Of a stretch of DNA of 64,000 nucleotides, positions 47,952-60,702 are shown in pieces (positions within the stretch are counted from its first letter, which is position 1; the number at the start of each line of letters is the position of its first letter). Both the position numbers and the translations under genes were made by a program. Under the pieces are notes generated by a model that was not told where the DNA came from, ran no database searches, and saw nothing but the letters and a program-made list of their open reading frames with translations. Origin of the DNA: Glutinoglossum americanum. Taxonomy: Eukaryota; Ascomycota; Geoglossomycetes; Geoglossales; Geoglossaceae. Where the stretch lies: contig JAGHQL010000149.1 of assembly GCA_020080175.1 (NCBI GenBank), forward strand, positions 1-64,000, written 5' to 3'.

Positions 47952-48884
47952 AGGCGAAATTCCGAATTCAGTAGAGATTAACCTGACGATTCACTTATAA
48001 AACCAAAATAATGATACGAAGTAGACAGAGGGCGGTGTGATAAACGGGTATCAGTGGCCAACTTGGCCTATGCCAAAGTACCAAACCAGGCGTTAATAGA
48101 TCTCCCGCTGACCACCCCGAAATGCTCGCTCCCGTGTTGAATCACCATTTCCGACCCCAAGAGCGAGCCAGGCCATAGAGGTACGCCTTGACGCCTAGCG
48201 CCCGTTAGTATCGTCCCAAGCCATGCACCACGTGGCCTAGGAGGTTCAACCAATCATCCTCGTTCCCTTGGATTCTAGGGCTCCAGTACGACTCATACAT
48301 GTATGTACATACGAGTCGTGAGCAGGGTTCAGCCAACATTTGAGACATCGCTTTCATAACCCCTCCTTCCGAAGAGTCCCATAACCGCTCCCATGCAAGA
48401 TGTCAGGAAAATACGCATCGTGTTGACTGAGACAAACCATGCAGGGACGCGGCGTTGGGCGTCCACGGACTTTCCCATCCAATGCGTTTGCCTTGCTCCC
48501 GTGGTTGCACAGGTTTCTGAGTAGTCCAAGCTCGGCCCTGTCAGTGTTAGATAGAACGCCTGATGCATATAAATGCGACGGGACCTGCGCGCGGCATTAC
48601 AAAACTCAATTAGCCAACACCGAAGATTGATCTAGCTTAAGCGGAATAGGCGAGAATCCTGACGGTTATATTGGTGCTCCAGCTGTCCTTAGCGGCAAGG
48701 CTATTGAGGCCTGCGAAAGCCCCGGTTAGTTTGCGCGCTTATTGTCTGCGAGGTTTGGTCGACTTTGTTGTCCAGGATTCGTGTTGTTAGAATCTGAGAT
48801 TATGACACAAGCCCATTACCAGGCTCTTCGTATCGTCGACCTGAGCACGCTGCGACACGATTATACGTAGCTAAGATCGCTGCT
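47952..48884. promoter_or_regulatory. 0.93-kb region between the two head-to-head hydrolase paralogs
   Basis: Contains a 32-bp imperfect palindrome at 48288-48319 (arms acgactc / gagtcgt) and an orphan, spliceable two-exon coding-like fragment at 48631-48870. The rest is unassigned and presumably carries both promoters. Confidence 0.45.
48631..48870 (+). pseudogene. Orphan two-exon coding-like fragment
   Basis: The frame SSLSGIGENPDGYIGAPAVL (then SGKAIEACESP) is followed by a canonical 51-nt intron (48725-48775) and, in phase, FVLLESEIMTQAHYQALRIV up to TAG at 48870. There is no upstream ATG in frame, since a stop lies just before 48631. The family is not recognised. It could be the 3' remnant of a lost gene; chance is possible. 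Confidence 0.3.
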
Positions 48885-51800
48885 ATGACCCTGGAGTGCG
48901 TAGTGTCTGAGGATGACGGGTCGGTGGACTATACTGTAGAGTGAGTGCGCGACATTGCTTAGCTGTAACATCTCATCCCAAGTATCTATTGCTCACTCTT
49001 CCAGTATCGTTGCGATCCATGGGCTGTATCAGGGCCAAACGGAGACTTGGACCGATCCGGAGACCCGAACCTTCTGGCTTCGAGACCTGCTCCCAAACCT
49101 ACTTCCCAAGGCCCGGATCATGACATATGGATATAAGGCTGATGCTCTGTATTCTGCTGGAGAAGGGTCGTCTGATAGAATTCTCCCACACGCTCTTACC
49201 CTCATTGCTGATCTTTACGCGGATCGCCTTGCTGCTAGTGCTGTCGAAAGGCCAATCATATTCATCTGCCATGGGCTAGGAGGAATATTAGTGAAGAGGG
49301 CATTGGTCTCTTCAAATACCAGCAAATCCAAACAAGTCGAACATCGACGATCGATCTTCACCTCAACTTACGCCATCTTATTTCTGAGTACTCCCCACCA
49401 TGGCCTATCGCCAGAAACCATCCAAGACCCAACCAGTCCCAAGCCTAGCCAGCTTCTAGCCAGCTTAGCCAAGGGTTCGGAGGTACTCCGGGATATCGAT
49501 GACCAATTCGCCCCTCTGACAAAGCGGTTCTCCATATACTGCTTCTGGGAGCAGCTCGAGAGCAATTTCGGAAAGGCAAAGCGCTATATAGTAGATGAGG
49601 GTTCTGCTGCACCAGCCTGGGATAATTTTGAGCGGTCTGGTATCTTTGCCGATCACTCCGGCATGTGCAAGTTCTCGAACACCAGGGATGCTGGGTTCAA
49701 GGTTATCTTTGCTGCTTTGAAGAGATACACTCAAGATGCACCCAAGGTTGTACGAAGGAGATGGCTTGAAGACAGAGCACTCCTTGCAGAGGAGCGAGGA
49801 GTAGAAGCAAGAGAACTACTGCGTCATGACTCAGATTTATCTAACAGCGACAGTCCTATAGCAAAAGCGAATAAGTATTTCACTGTACCACGCAGTGCTA
49901 GCAGCATGTTCACAGGAAGGTCCGACATTGCGAGAGCTCTCAGACAGAAGATCATCTCTACACGAGTCCAAGATGGACATCACCAACACAAGATATTTGT
50001 TCTATACGGCTTGGGAGGATCGGGCAAAACGCAGTTCTGCTTAAAATTCGTTGAGGACAACCGCGAAAGGTACGGCATCATCCAAGACTGCAACATCCGC
50101 CACTTAGTAGTGGAATGTTAGTTCTCACTGTGGTTTGACGCTGAACAGACTGTTAGCTTTTGGGGAATCTTTTGGATCGACGCAAGCAACGATCAAAATG
50201 CGGAAGCAGGCTTTGCATACCTAGGTAGCCTTGCAAAAAAGGACACAACCTTTGAAGCTGGGAAACACTGGTTATCCAACTGCTCGAAATCCTGGCTCCT
50301 TGTAATCGACAACGCCGACGACCCGGAAATGGATGTCTCCAGGTATTTTCCCTCCGGTGGGAGAGGCCACATCTTGATTACAACTCGGAATCCTAATAAC
50401 GTTGTGCATTCGACCATCGGGGATGTGAACTTTCGGGGAATGGAGCAAGAAGATGCCATAACGCTTCTCCTAAAAGCCGCCAATCGACCTGAATGTATGG
50501 ATTTGGGACAACGGGAGATAGCCAGACCAATTGTTACCACCTTGGGACATCTTGCACTGGCACTTACTCATGCTGGGGCAGCAATCAGGAGAAATATATA
50601 CACATTGGAGGGGTATTTACCGGAGTATTGTGAACATAGGAGAGAGATGATGAGGCAAGATAACCTCCGCAGCGCAGACTCATATAAACTCAACATCATT
50701 ACCACATGGGAACTCCCATACGAACAAATTAAGCAGCGAGGAACGACGTCGGCAAAAGATGCAATTGAGATACTTCACATCTTCGCTTTTCTTCACTTTG
50801 AACAGATACCCGTTGTCATGTTCCAGAAAGCTTGGAACAATATGCGGGACTCCAGCGCGTCGGCATCACCATCAATGCCAAGATTCCTTAGAGGCCTTTG
50901 GCCTGCGATCCCAGGAGCCAAGAAGTACCCGCTCCCAGCCATTCTAAGTCAAGTTGGGCCAATTTGGGATTGGCCTCGCTTTAACAGGGCCATTGGCCAA
51001 CTCTCTGACTACTCTCTGATAGATCGCGACGATAAAAATGGGCTATGTTCGATGCACCCCGTTGTGCATGCTTGGGCGCGGGATAGACTTCAACCAGAAG
51101 AGCAAAGGCATTTGCTGGGTGTTGCCGCAACCGTACTCGCAAATTCGATCACATCGGAGCTGGAGTCCTCCGGTAGGAATTATCGACGGGCACTGATTCC
51201 CCATATCGACTCTTGCTTGCAGGGCAAGAATGCTGAGTTATTGGGATATGATAAGGATAGTTTCCACGCTTCTAATGCTATCAAATTCGCATCTGTATAC
51301 GCAGAGGCTGGCCGCTGGATAATAGCTCGTGGAATACAGCGGAAGGTGGTGAACTTTAGGAAGAAGACGCTAGGGTCGGGTCACCCCGAGACCTTGAAGG
51401 CTATGATCTACCTTGGACGGACATGTTGGAACCTGTTCTCTATGAAAGAAACGTTGGAGGTGCAGCTCAGCGTCCACAGCACAATGGAAAAAACACTAGG
51501 AAAAACAAATCCTGAAACACTTAAGGCGATGGACGACCTTGTACAAACATACTGGTTGGTGGGAAACAGGAAAAAGTCCCAGGAACTCGCTTTGAAAGCG
51601 GTACATGGTCTAAAGGAAACACTCGGCCACGTCGACCCGGCGACGCTCACAGCGATGCACAACCTCGGCCGCAGTTACTTACACCTCGCTCAGCCCGAGA
51701 AGGCCCAAGAGCTGCTCTCCCAGGTCCTTGAGTCTCGGCAGCGACTTTTCGGCATTAAGCACCCAGATACACAAATGACCATGACCGATCTCGCCATGAG

Positions 51801-52368
51801 TTACCTTGCCCTCAAGCGTCTCCCCGAAGCCGAGAAACTCACCAGCGACACCCTAAGGGCAAGAAAGCATATCCACGGCGAGGAACACGCATACACACTC
51901 TGGTCTGTCAATGATCTCTCCAAGATCTACTGCGCCCAAGGTCGCACAGACGAAGCTATAAAATCACTCGAAGGCATCTTACCCACTGTCCTCAGAACAC
52001 TTGGAAACACCCACATCGGCGTGTCCATGACCAAATTCAACCTCTCACGCGCTTACATCGGCCAAGAGCGGTGGAAGGACGCTGAAAGGGTGCTCAAAGA
52101 GCAGCAGGAAAACTTGAATCCGAATCACCCAGACTTTATACACTCAGTGGCGGAGTTAGGAAAAGTTTTAAAGGAGCAGGGAGACTTAGCGGAGGCAGAG
52201 AGATGTTTCCTCGATGCCACTGAGGCCATTATAAAAACACAAGCTATTGGATTGGATCATCCAGTGACTCGGAATATAGTACGCCAATTGACAGAGATAT
52301 ATAAGGAACAGGGACGATTGGAGGAGATCAGGGAGTTGGAGGTGAAGATGGCGTTAGGGGTGGGTTAG
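48885..52368 (+). CDS. NLR-type protein: alpha/beta-hydrolase-like domain (Ser lost), NB-ARC, TPR
   Basis: Three exons (48885-48940, 49005-50069, 50157-52368) give 1110 residues. Residues 19-290 are the NLR-associated alpha/beta-hydrolase fold (IVAIHGLYQGQTETW, RIMTYGYKA, YAILFLSTPHHG), but the elbow reads CHGLGG: Gly 109 replaces the nucleophile Ser, so it is probably not a hydrolase. NB-ARC follows with P-loop GLGGSGKT (354-361), SKSWLLVIDNADDPE (Walker B) and GHILITTRNPN. The C-terminal ~450 residues are kinesin-light-chain-type TPRs (for example HPETLKAMIYLGRTCW). The architecture is a fungal NLR, a presumed intracellular receptor. Its first-intron phase and position match those proposed for the inverted paralog at 46740-47951, but the two elbow-region introns are missing here. 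The start is the first in-frame ATG before DIVAIHG. Confidence 0.92.
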
Positions 52369-53355
52369 GCATGAATCCATACCGCGGAGACGCCTTGCAG
52401 AACCGGGAAGTGCGAAGCTCCAATGACTAACGCTTATACGGATACCTCCTACCTCCCGATTTAAGCGACTCATAAGGCACAGCGCTCACCTAACCGAATT
52501 CTAGTTAGCGGAGACTCTTCAACTTGGTTATACCTAGTAGATAGTGTTGGTATATGAGCGATGCGAACGAATTCTTGTATGGTAGAAAGCATACAACTGG
52601 ATTGATTAAATAGTATCACAAGAGCGGGCAAACCCGCGGTTCTTATGCTCGGTGTAATATTCCGCCTGAGCAATGGCCCATTCACCAGCACTGGTCTCTC
52701 TGTCGCGTCCACCAGTATACGCACTGCAAAGCGGGGCCGATAACCACTATATACCATCGCTCGGTCGTCCATAGCCAAGGTTTTTTTTTTCTTCCCAACC
52801 CCACAAAAAAGCTAACCACCCAGGGAATCTTTTTTATTGTTCTCTTTATTTGTTAGTTATACTTTAATTATTGGGTAACCGCTCATATAGCTAGGAATCC
52901 AACTTGACCCCTGCAATACCACCAGATAAACATCTTCCACGCAGCGCCCCCACCAAATACGTCACTTGCTACTAGCGCGATCCGCCTTGCAGGCTGTGCA
53001 GGGAGGGAGATGCAGCTGGCAGGGGTGGGAACCTTCGTCTCTCAACCTTGTCTACGAAGTAACCGCGACAAAAGTTATGGCGGGATGCCGCTTTTATGGT
53101 GCCCAAGGCAGACCCCAGGAATGGAGGTGAAGCCTAAAGTGGGCAATGCCTGTTACAGATTAATTCAGACGTGACACTGCGGTGCATGCCTGCAAATGCG
53201 CTTAAGACTAAAGGAGCGACTGTAGCTTATGTCACAGTCCTCCGTAGAGTTCGCGCTGACTTTTGTCTCGCTCAATAGCTCCCTGCTGGTATTAAACCTA
53301 ATATGATCTCTTCATTCCCAAAGTTCATCACTCTCTGTCGCTTGCACATACAACG
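52369..53355. other. 1-kb gap
   Basis: Includes an unsupported minus-strand frame at 52470-52778 and a T run at 52781-52790. No assignable feature; probably flanking regulatory DNA. Confidence 0.45.
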
Positions 53356-54666
53356 ATGATTGCAGGACTCCGTCGTTGTTGCTCTTACATCCTCCTCGCT
53401 ACTTCGTGTACTGCCATTCTTCTTGTCGGTGCTCAAGCCTCTACAAACGAGACCGTTGTGCTACCACTAGGCGCCTCAAATCATGGAGACCCCCACCTCG
53501 TATGCGTGCCAGCCAAGTGGAATGACATTCTTATCTTTTACCTCGGCAATTATGTCGCTCACGCTGCGACCATCGTATCTTTGCCAGGCAGCTCTCTGCT
53601 TGACAGTACAAGGGATGCCTTTTTTGCATTGTTTTTCCCCGTTAAAGGTGTATCGAGGGGTTTCAACGCGCTTTTCAGCCTTGCTTATTTCGCGCCAACG
53701 GACTTGCACGCCGCGGCTCGGGCGGGTGCATTGTGCAAGGTTGTCCGTAGCGCTGAGTATGCGCAGACGGTCTACGAATATACCCTGACATTGAATTGTG
53801 AGTGCTTTTGTTACCTAGACTGGGGGGGCTGGTTGTAAGACTTGAGCTTACCATCCCCTATAGCAAGATTGCTGGGAGGGAAAGTTCACGGGCGTGTAAA
53901 GCTCCCTTACGGGTACTGCTTGGCCGTTGTGCCCAGAACGGCCGCATTCTCTGAAGATTCTGCTAAAGAGACGACTCTCGGCTCGAATTATAATGCTGTG
54001 AAAATCCTTGTGGCCATTGGCCAATTATGTTTCACCACCATGACGATATATCGCTCCAAAGGCAATCAAATACACATATACGGCTATGCTGCATTCGGCC
54101 TCACGGTCACACAGTATGCCCTAATGTCCCTCGTCAATCTCCTTGGCAATTTGATGTGTCCGCAATACCCGGTCATGTACCTCGTCGAATCGGAAGTCAT
54201 GCAAGAAGCCCGGATGCGTCCTGGCGCCGTCTTCGAAGGGGTCGCAGGAAGGCTAAAAGAGGACCGAGGTGATCTAAACAGAGACAAGCGTCGGCCGATC
54301 ATCGGAGCCGGCCATCCCCCCTTCGCGCTATTACTTCCAGCAGTACTTAGACGGCTTTGGCGACATTCTATATTACTGTTACCGACGGCAATCTCAATTA
54401 TGATTATTGGAGCATTTTCAGGCTTTAGGCCTGGCGGAAGCACACTAACTCAACGCTCTTTCACCATGGCATGGCTAGCTACGGGTTGTTTTTTTGCAGG
54501 CTATGATGTCCCACGGCCTGAAAAAGCTATCAAGAGGCATCTCCGCTGGAGAGGCCGACTTTCCCTTTGGTTCTTTAGACCTATTCTTGCTGCACCAGTA
54601 TTTGCCGGCTTTGTGATTGTTGGGCAGATGTTGAAAGAGTATGGCGTTTGTACTCGGATTTTCTAG
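53356..54666 (+). CDS. Secretory-signal multi-pass membrane protein, unknown
   Basis: Two exons (53356-53797, 53864-54666) give 414 residues. The N-terminal hydrophobic segment CSYILLATSCTAILLVGAQA may be a signal peptide. A conserved-looking ectodomain motif is VCVPAKWNDILIFYLGNYVA. At least five further hydrophobic segments follow (VKILVAIGQLCFTTMTIY; YALMSLVNLLGNLMCPQYPV; HSILLLPTAISIMIIGAFSG; MAWLATGCFFAGYD; FRPILAAPVFAGFVIVGQML). It ends YGVCTRIF, an ending shared by a family of uncharacterised filamentous-fungal membrane proteins. No function is assigned. Confidence 0.8.
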
Positions 54667-56481
54667 ATCACAAGTTAAAGTCGAGGGGTCGTGCCTACCA
54701 GGAGGAGGAAATGCGGGGTAGTTGTTCCGGTTTGACCAATATCATGGTCCACCAAAAAGTCTCGACTGGCCGAAACTTTCCATCTTTCCCAACATCGACG
54801 TGATGAATGCAACATAAGAGTGGTACTTACCTCCATTCTTGAATAGTCCTTCCCTTTCCTTAGATAACTGCCTTGGTGACCTAGTTGGTTCGAAACTTCA
54901 CCATCACAAGGCGATTCTGTTTTTGTCATGCTTCGGCCTGCTAGCTCCAGAGGAGCCTCCAACTAGGTTCCCATTGGGTGAACCCGAGAGCCAGAAGCAT
55001 ACCCGTCCAATTGCACTTGTTATCCGAAAATTGACTCGGGGCAATCGATTAAGCCTCCAACGTCACACAGAACCCGCCCTATCCAGAATCCTTTTTAGTG
55101 CCTCGGGGAGAGCCACCTAGAGAAATTCCCATTACGGGGATGTTCATAGAGAGCGGACCAATGAATCTGGGTGCAGAAATAAATAAAAAAAGGACAATTA
55201 CTTGGATACCATGGTTTTTAAATTACTTGCATACCACACAATCGCTTTTTATTACCCAGTTACCACGATTTCTCTACCCACCAAACTAGCACCTATTGTT
55301 GGAGGTGGCGACTCGGCATTGTTGCCACGGTGTCAAGATCACAGAAAAGGGGGTGGCGATGGCGAAGCCATCGCCCATTTGACATGTATTTAATGCGGGC
55401 TCAACCCGCGCCCAATTCAAGTCAATCGGTTGCTCCAGAATATTGCAACACCTATGCCTAGGCTAAACTGGTGAGCAGTCTAGAGGGCACTGTTAAACTG
55501 TAGAGACTTAGCAGCAGCGACATGTAGCATAGTCACTGATATCCAACATTTTCTAGTTAAGCTGGAACTAGCACACGAAATAACTGTTTCAGTGCCTGAC
55601 TTAATCGCCACTCAGCAAGTGGTTAAAGGCACTTTTCCCAAGTGCCGGGTAGACAACCTGGTCCTGTCGATTAGATATAGTTTCTAGTTAAAGGTTTAGC
55701 TAGGGATAGGTACTGGCGTCACGGGGTAGGGAAATCATGATATCCCAGCAATTGTCCCTTAAATTTTTGATTAACTGGAGTATTACAACAATGAGCGGTC
55801 CCGAGGGTTCTTATGCTCGAATCGGAAGATGAAAACAGCAACAAAGGTAATTGAATTCGGAATGTAATGCCATTCCGGAGAGGCAATGGATCTGCATACT
55901 AGCATGGATGCTTCCGGATATATATGCTTGCAGCCAAGCGGATGCGGTCATTCGAATACGGTCATTCCAATGCGCTCATTCCAACGGTAACATTTTTCGG
56001 CAGGGACTTTCAACCACGAGCGTGTAATGGGTCTTAATAAGGAGGTTGAAGCTCTGCCTACGAACTCTTTAAAATTTCTCGTTAGCGGACGTGTCTTTCA
56101 TTCATCATATATCCGTTGGCTTACGGTGGGTCGCATTGTGCCCAAATTTAACCAAATCGGTCCTGGTCGTATTGACCCCGCTCTCGAGGACTAGCTTTGC
56201 TATAAAAGTCGCATGCCCGACACATTCTACCTTAGCTTGTAGCTCACTCGCGGTACCATTACTGGTATAGAAGCTATTTCATGGAAGTTCCCCTTGCTCT
56301 ATCGTATGTGGCATTTAGAATTTGCCGTTGTCAAGCCTTTTTAGGCAAATCAGACACATTTCGTTAAAGTTGGCTCGAACTCATATTATACCACATGGTG
56401 GGATCTGTCCGACTACTTCATCGCAAAAGCACGCAAACGTTACCTAGCCTTACGGTTGCTGGACCTCACAATGTCCTTCAG
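54667..56481. other. 1.8-kb gap
   Basis: No supported gene. A small perfect hairpin (ggcactt / aagtgcc, 55628-55646) is visible. Minus- and plus-strand frames at 54675-55393 are short and motif-free. Confidence 0.45.
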
Positions 56482-58521
56482 TCATTCTTCCGCATGAAGT
56501 GTGGTAATTCTGGACGCCCCAAAACTCGCTAATTACATCAATGACTAGGGTTGATAAGGCCTCACTTACCATCGGACAGAATGGACAAGAGTCTTATCCG
56601 CTTTTGCCCCAGTGCCTCCGCGCTATGGATGTCACCCCAACTTTTCAGCCAGCTTTCTAGGTCCTCCGCCAGCATGACTGCTCGAGTTTTACACTCTCTA
56701 TCGCCACGCTCCAAGCAAGAGATTGCATCCGCCAGGTAGGCTCGACTCTCATCCCTCTGGTCTTCCCGGAGACAGAGAAGTGCCAAGACCTTAGAAGCAA
56801 AGGCAAAGGATTGAGACTCGAGACCCCATTGGTATTCGCCGTTTACGTGAGGGAGTTCCATCGTTCTTCCGAGTAAATCCTCTGCTAGTTGTCGGCTCAA
56901 CATCTGGTCGTCGAAGTTGTAAAACGCGGCATAGGTGAAGCCATGCAACACTGATATCGCTTTCTCTGACTTTTCCCCGAACTGGGCATCAGCCGCAGCC
57001 AGAAGCCGTGTGAAATTTGCGGCGAAGACCGCTTGGTGCAGACTTTGCCTATCCCAGTACTTGATATAGTTCGACCACATCGATAGGACTGTGGTATGGT
57101 CGGCACCGATGACTGACTCCATGCAGTGGATAGACTTCAGATAGCCGACCCGCAGCGTGCTAATCATCGCATCCCATTCTACATGAGAGAGGGCGTTCAG
57201 AAGTAGAAACACCGGGTGTTTAGTACCAAAATAGTTTTTCGTCAACTCTCGAAAATGGCGGAGAAATGCATACAGAAGCTGGCGATCATCGAGACTGACG
57301 CATATGCCATGAAGCCTATGGCACATTGGCCAGAACTTGACCACTATGCTGGGATCGCTGGCCGCGGCAAGAGGCTTAAGGCTTTGGAAGACACCGTCAA
57401 GAGTCTGGAAAGCGTGTTTTATTGAAGAGCCTTGGATGAGAACAGACACGCCAAAGCACTGATCCTCAACTTGCCGCCACCCCGCACTGTGATCGGCGGT
57501 TCCAGCAGGCGGAGAGATACTAAACATGTCCGCCATCCACCCCTTGCTTTGGAACAGCGCGGAGATGTAGTTCTGGACGCAGTGAACAGTGAGCTCCTTC
57601 CGGCGGTACCTGTCTGGGCTTTCGAGTAGCGACACAGGCGCTGTCGGGCAATGAAGGCGTCTCCGCACAAGGCTTTTGGCGGGGCCTCTTGCGATAAGTG
57701 GTCTCTTCCGTCTTCGCTGGGGAGCGGTAGCATGATGCCGATCGTCCCGCCCGCTTCCCCCCTTTTTGGAATACTTCGCGAATCCCCACTTTGTGAACCG
57801 GGACTTGTACATTTTCTCACTATGCCATCTGAGTTTTGGAGACTTCTGTGTAAGCGTACAAAATCTAACCTACCTCGCATGGAAATGGTATACAAGACTT
57901 AAAGTGCTCATAACGTCATCGAGGGTCTTCCCTTCTTCAAGGTACATTCGATGGATTATGGGCTTCATTTGTTCCCATTCTTGTTCTGGGCATTGGTTCG
58001 TATCTGGCAACGGAGGTCCCCGCGGACGTCGAGTGCGTTGTGTTAGCATCAGCGGAAGGGCTGGCGTTAAGATAGCATCCAGGCCTGGACCCTCATGTGG
58101 AGAGGGTCCAGCGACATCAACATTCCTTGGTATGAAGGCAGCCTGCTGTCCCATGCCGGGTATTTGGCTATCGGGGGTGACATCAACAATTCTAGACAGA
58201 TCTGCCAGTGTATAGTCAGTGCACCCAGATAGAGTATTTACACGTGTGGCTTGGTGACTTACCTTCCTCTCTTATATTATAGTCGGGCATATGTGGAACG
58301 CGGCCACCCGCTCCATAGACCATTACTGAGGGTGAAGTGAGGAATGACCAGAAATTGGCGATCTCGTCGTCTGGCGCGCCTCTCGGAACACTGTCCCCAT
58401 CCCGTTGGGCGGGTGGCAGCGGTGCTGTGTCAGAAATCGTCTCGGTTTGCTCGGGGCCTTGAAGAGGTACTTGGGGTATCCAAGCCCCGATATTTGCGAT
58501 AAGTTGGACTTCACGCGCCAT
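56482..58521 (-). CDS. Clr5-domain protein with helical repeat-like C-terminus
   Basis: Exons 58521-58263, 58201-57874, 57828-56570 and 56528-56482 give 630 residues. The model without the last intron would stop at 56562 (about 617 residues). A low-complexity N-terminus leads to a Clr5 domain split by an intron: EWEQMKPIIHRMYLEEGKTL, VYHFHARWHSEKMYKSRFTK, then WGFAKYSKK. The next ~400 residues are mostly helical with TPR-like spacing (HGFTYAAFYNFDDQMLSRQL; ESRAYLADAISCLERGDREC). Clr5-domain proteins are fungal and mostly uncharacterised; a nuclear or DNA-associated role is often presumed but not shown. The final short exon rests on a strong GTAAGT donor and an attag acceptor. Confidence 0.83.
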
Positions 58522-60702
58522 TGCCTTTTATCATATGGGTGAGCCTGGGTACATGAGCCTGGTATTAGGTGAAAGCGAAGCTGTCAGCGTTGGAATGAAC
58601 CCGTTTGGTGGTCGGGAGTACGAGCCATTTAAGCGGGGCATTTCCAGAATCCCACAACAGCCTGCGCTCTTACATCTCATTCTCTCTCTCTATTGGGTAG
58701 GGTGATTAGGAGGCGTCACCTTTTGCCCGCCCACCCTACTGGCCAGAATTGGTAAAAGTTCCTCGCAGCAGGCTTGCAGCTGAGATGCGTGATGTGGCGT
58801 CGAGCTGCAAACGCTATTGGGTCTGGCAAGCCTCTTTATATATTTCGGCAATGATACAAACCCTCTTTGCACGAGGCACCTAGACAATCCTTGTGCCGCG
58901 GAATTTGAAGCATATCCGGATAATGCCCGCAAGGCCCCATTGGTGTTATTCTAGCTTTTCTACCACCGACGAGATGCCAACTTGAGCAGCCCGGAATCAG
59001 AACTGCATGACCGACATGACGCAGCATATAAAGCGAGCTGCTGCCTCCCATCTGGAGAACATGGACATTTGCTCCTAACTCAACTGATCAGACAACCTGT
59101 GATCGCCAACTACTCGCATATCAAGTCTTCTCAGTCAGATAGCCTCGGGAAACCACAATGAGTCCACCGTACTCAATGAAAAATGATGGCGAAAAGCCAC
59201 ACGCACGGTACGTGGTCATCAAAGATATAGAACCGCGGGACTAAAACCAAGTTAGCAAGGGAGAATATAGCTCAATGTTGAACGCTTACCTCTACGACAC
59301 GAATTCTGTTCAAGACAGACTTTACCGACTCAGTCAGTTAAGCAGCGGCGAAGTAGAGCAGACGATGGATGGCAAAGTTGAACAATCTGATAAGGGCTTG
59401 TCTGGGGGAAGTGATAACAAGGATGCGCATATGGCGAAAAGGCTTGCTTAAAACGACTGATTTGTTGGTATTGGCAAAGCACTACCACCACAGTGCTGTT
59501 AGGGTGCACAGGTGCAAATTTAATGATTGCGTGCTGAAAGGTGCTTAGCTTCTGTCTCAACATTGACGTTCATTCCGCTTTTAACTGGCCTCTATATACT
59601 TCTATCTGTCTTGATGCTCATCAATTGTAGCTAATGCCAGAATCTAAGAAAGTCTGTCAGCTATCTTCTATCTATATAGCCTACCGCGGAGGCACAATTT
59701 GTTTAAGACCGTTGGGTTTGGTGAATTAAGCGAGAGGCCCCACACGAAAAGGCATAGAAGTATGGGCATCCGCTATCCTGGTGCTATAGATCCGAGTTTC
59801 TTCCAGCGATCTTGGACAACCACAATGGTCCCGAAGAACTGCAGCTTTATCGCAAGAATCTGAAATATAAGCGTGAGCGCTGCTACACAGCCGAGGGTTC
59901 CACCCAAGCTGCCCCAATACTGACGAAAGCAAACATACTGTATTTATGAACACCGTCAACAAATTAACGGAAATCCACCCCGCAGTAACCGGATCGCGCA
60001 GGACCACGCTGAACGAGGCAAGCCAATTAACGGATGGTATGAAATCCTTGGGACAAAACCGCCCAATCTCGACGGAGATGGCATGTATGCCATGCACAAG
60101 CCATAAAGGCTGATGGAAAGAGTAACCAGCATCCCCGGCCAACGGCGCTGAAACGCTGCATGCTCAGTGTCGTTCCTACCCGTATCAGCTCGCACGCTTG
60201 TCGAGCCTTTCCGATGCGGTGAGTCGCCGAAGCCGACCGCGCGAGGAAACGGTTCGCAGCTTACTGGTTAGACAGGACAGCAGAAGGTAACGAACCCTGG
60301 CGCCCATCATTGGGTATAATATCATACATAACCGAGCGAGGTTCGGGCCCCCCAATGGTCTAATATTCGCGGCCACGTGGAAAATTTATGCCCTTGAAAT
60401 ACTAGACATTTCTACATGATTGGTGGAAATTTCGGCCTCTAGCAGGCTTAATGCTTGCACACGAGCTCCTGCGCCGTGGGGTGAGGTCTTTTTTTTTTTT
60501 TCATAGCTTGAAGGTTTGTGGGCGATGCGCGAGGGTTCCGCTGTTGAACACCGGTGAAGCAAGCCTCACGACTTGTCTCGCATACCCCTGTCCCCTGTAC
60601 GTAGGTGTGTAAGATACATCAAGCGAACAAACATAGCCCCGACCAGCCTTTCCCCACCACCTAGTCTCCCTCCTTTCCATCGCTTGTCCCCTACATCCCC
60701 AC
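58522..60702. other. 2.2-kb gap
   Basis: Contains a (TC)n tract near 58677-58690, the short segment at 60425-60457 related to 21150-21182, and a T run at 60488-60501. An ATG at 59158 followed by a GTACGT donor could be an isolated first exon, but I could not find a partner. No gene is supported. Confidence 0.4.

Noticed and set aside
55628-55646. Perfect 7-bp stem hairpin (ggcactt / aagtgcc)
   Set aside because: Too small and isolated to be called a terminator or RNA in a eukaryotic intergenic region.
59158-59210. Possible first exon (ATGAGTCCACCGTACTC...) with GTACGT donor
   Set aside because: No downstream exon in phase could be found, so there is no gene to attach it to.
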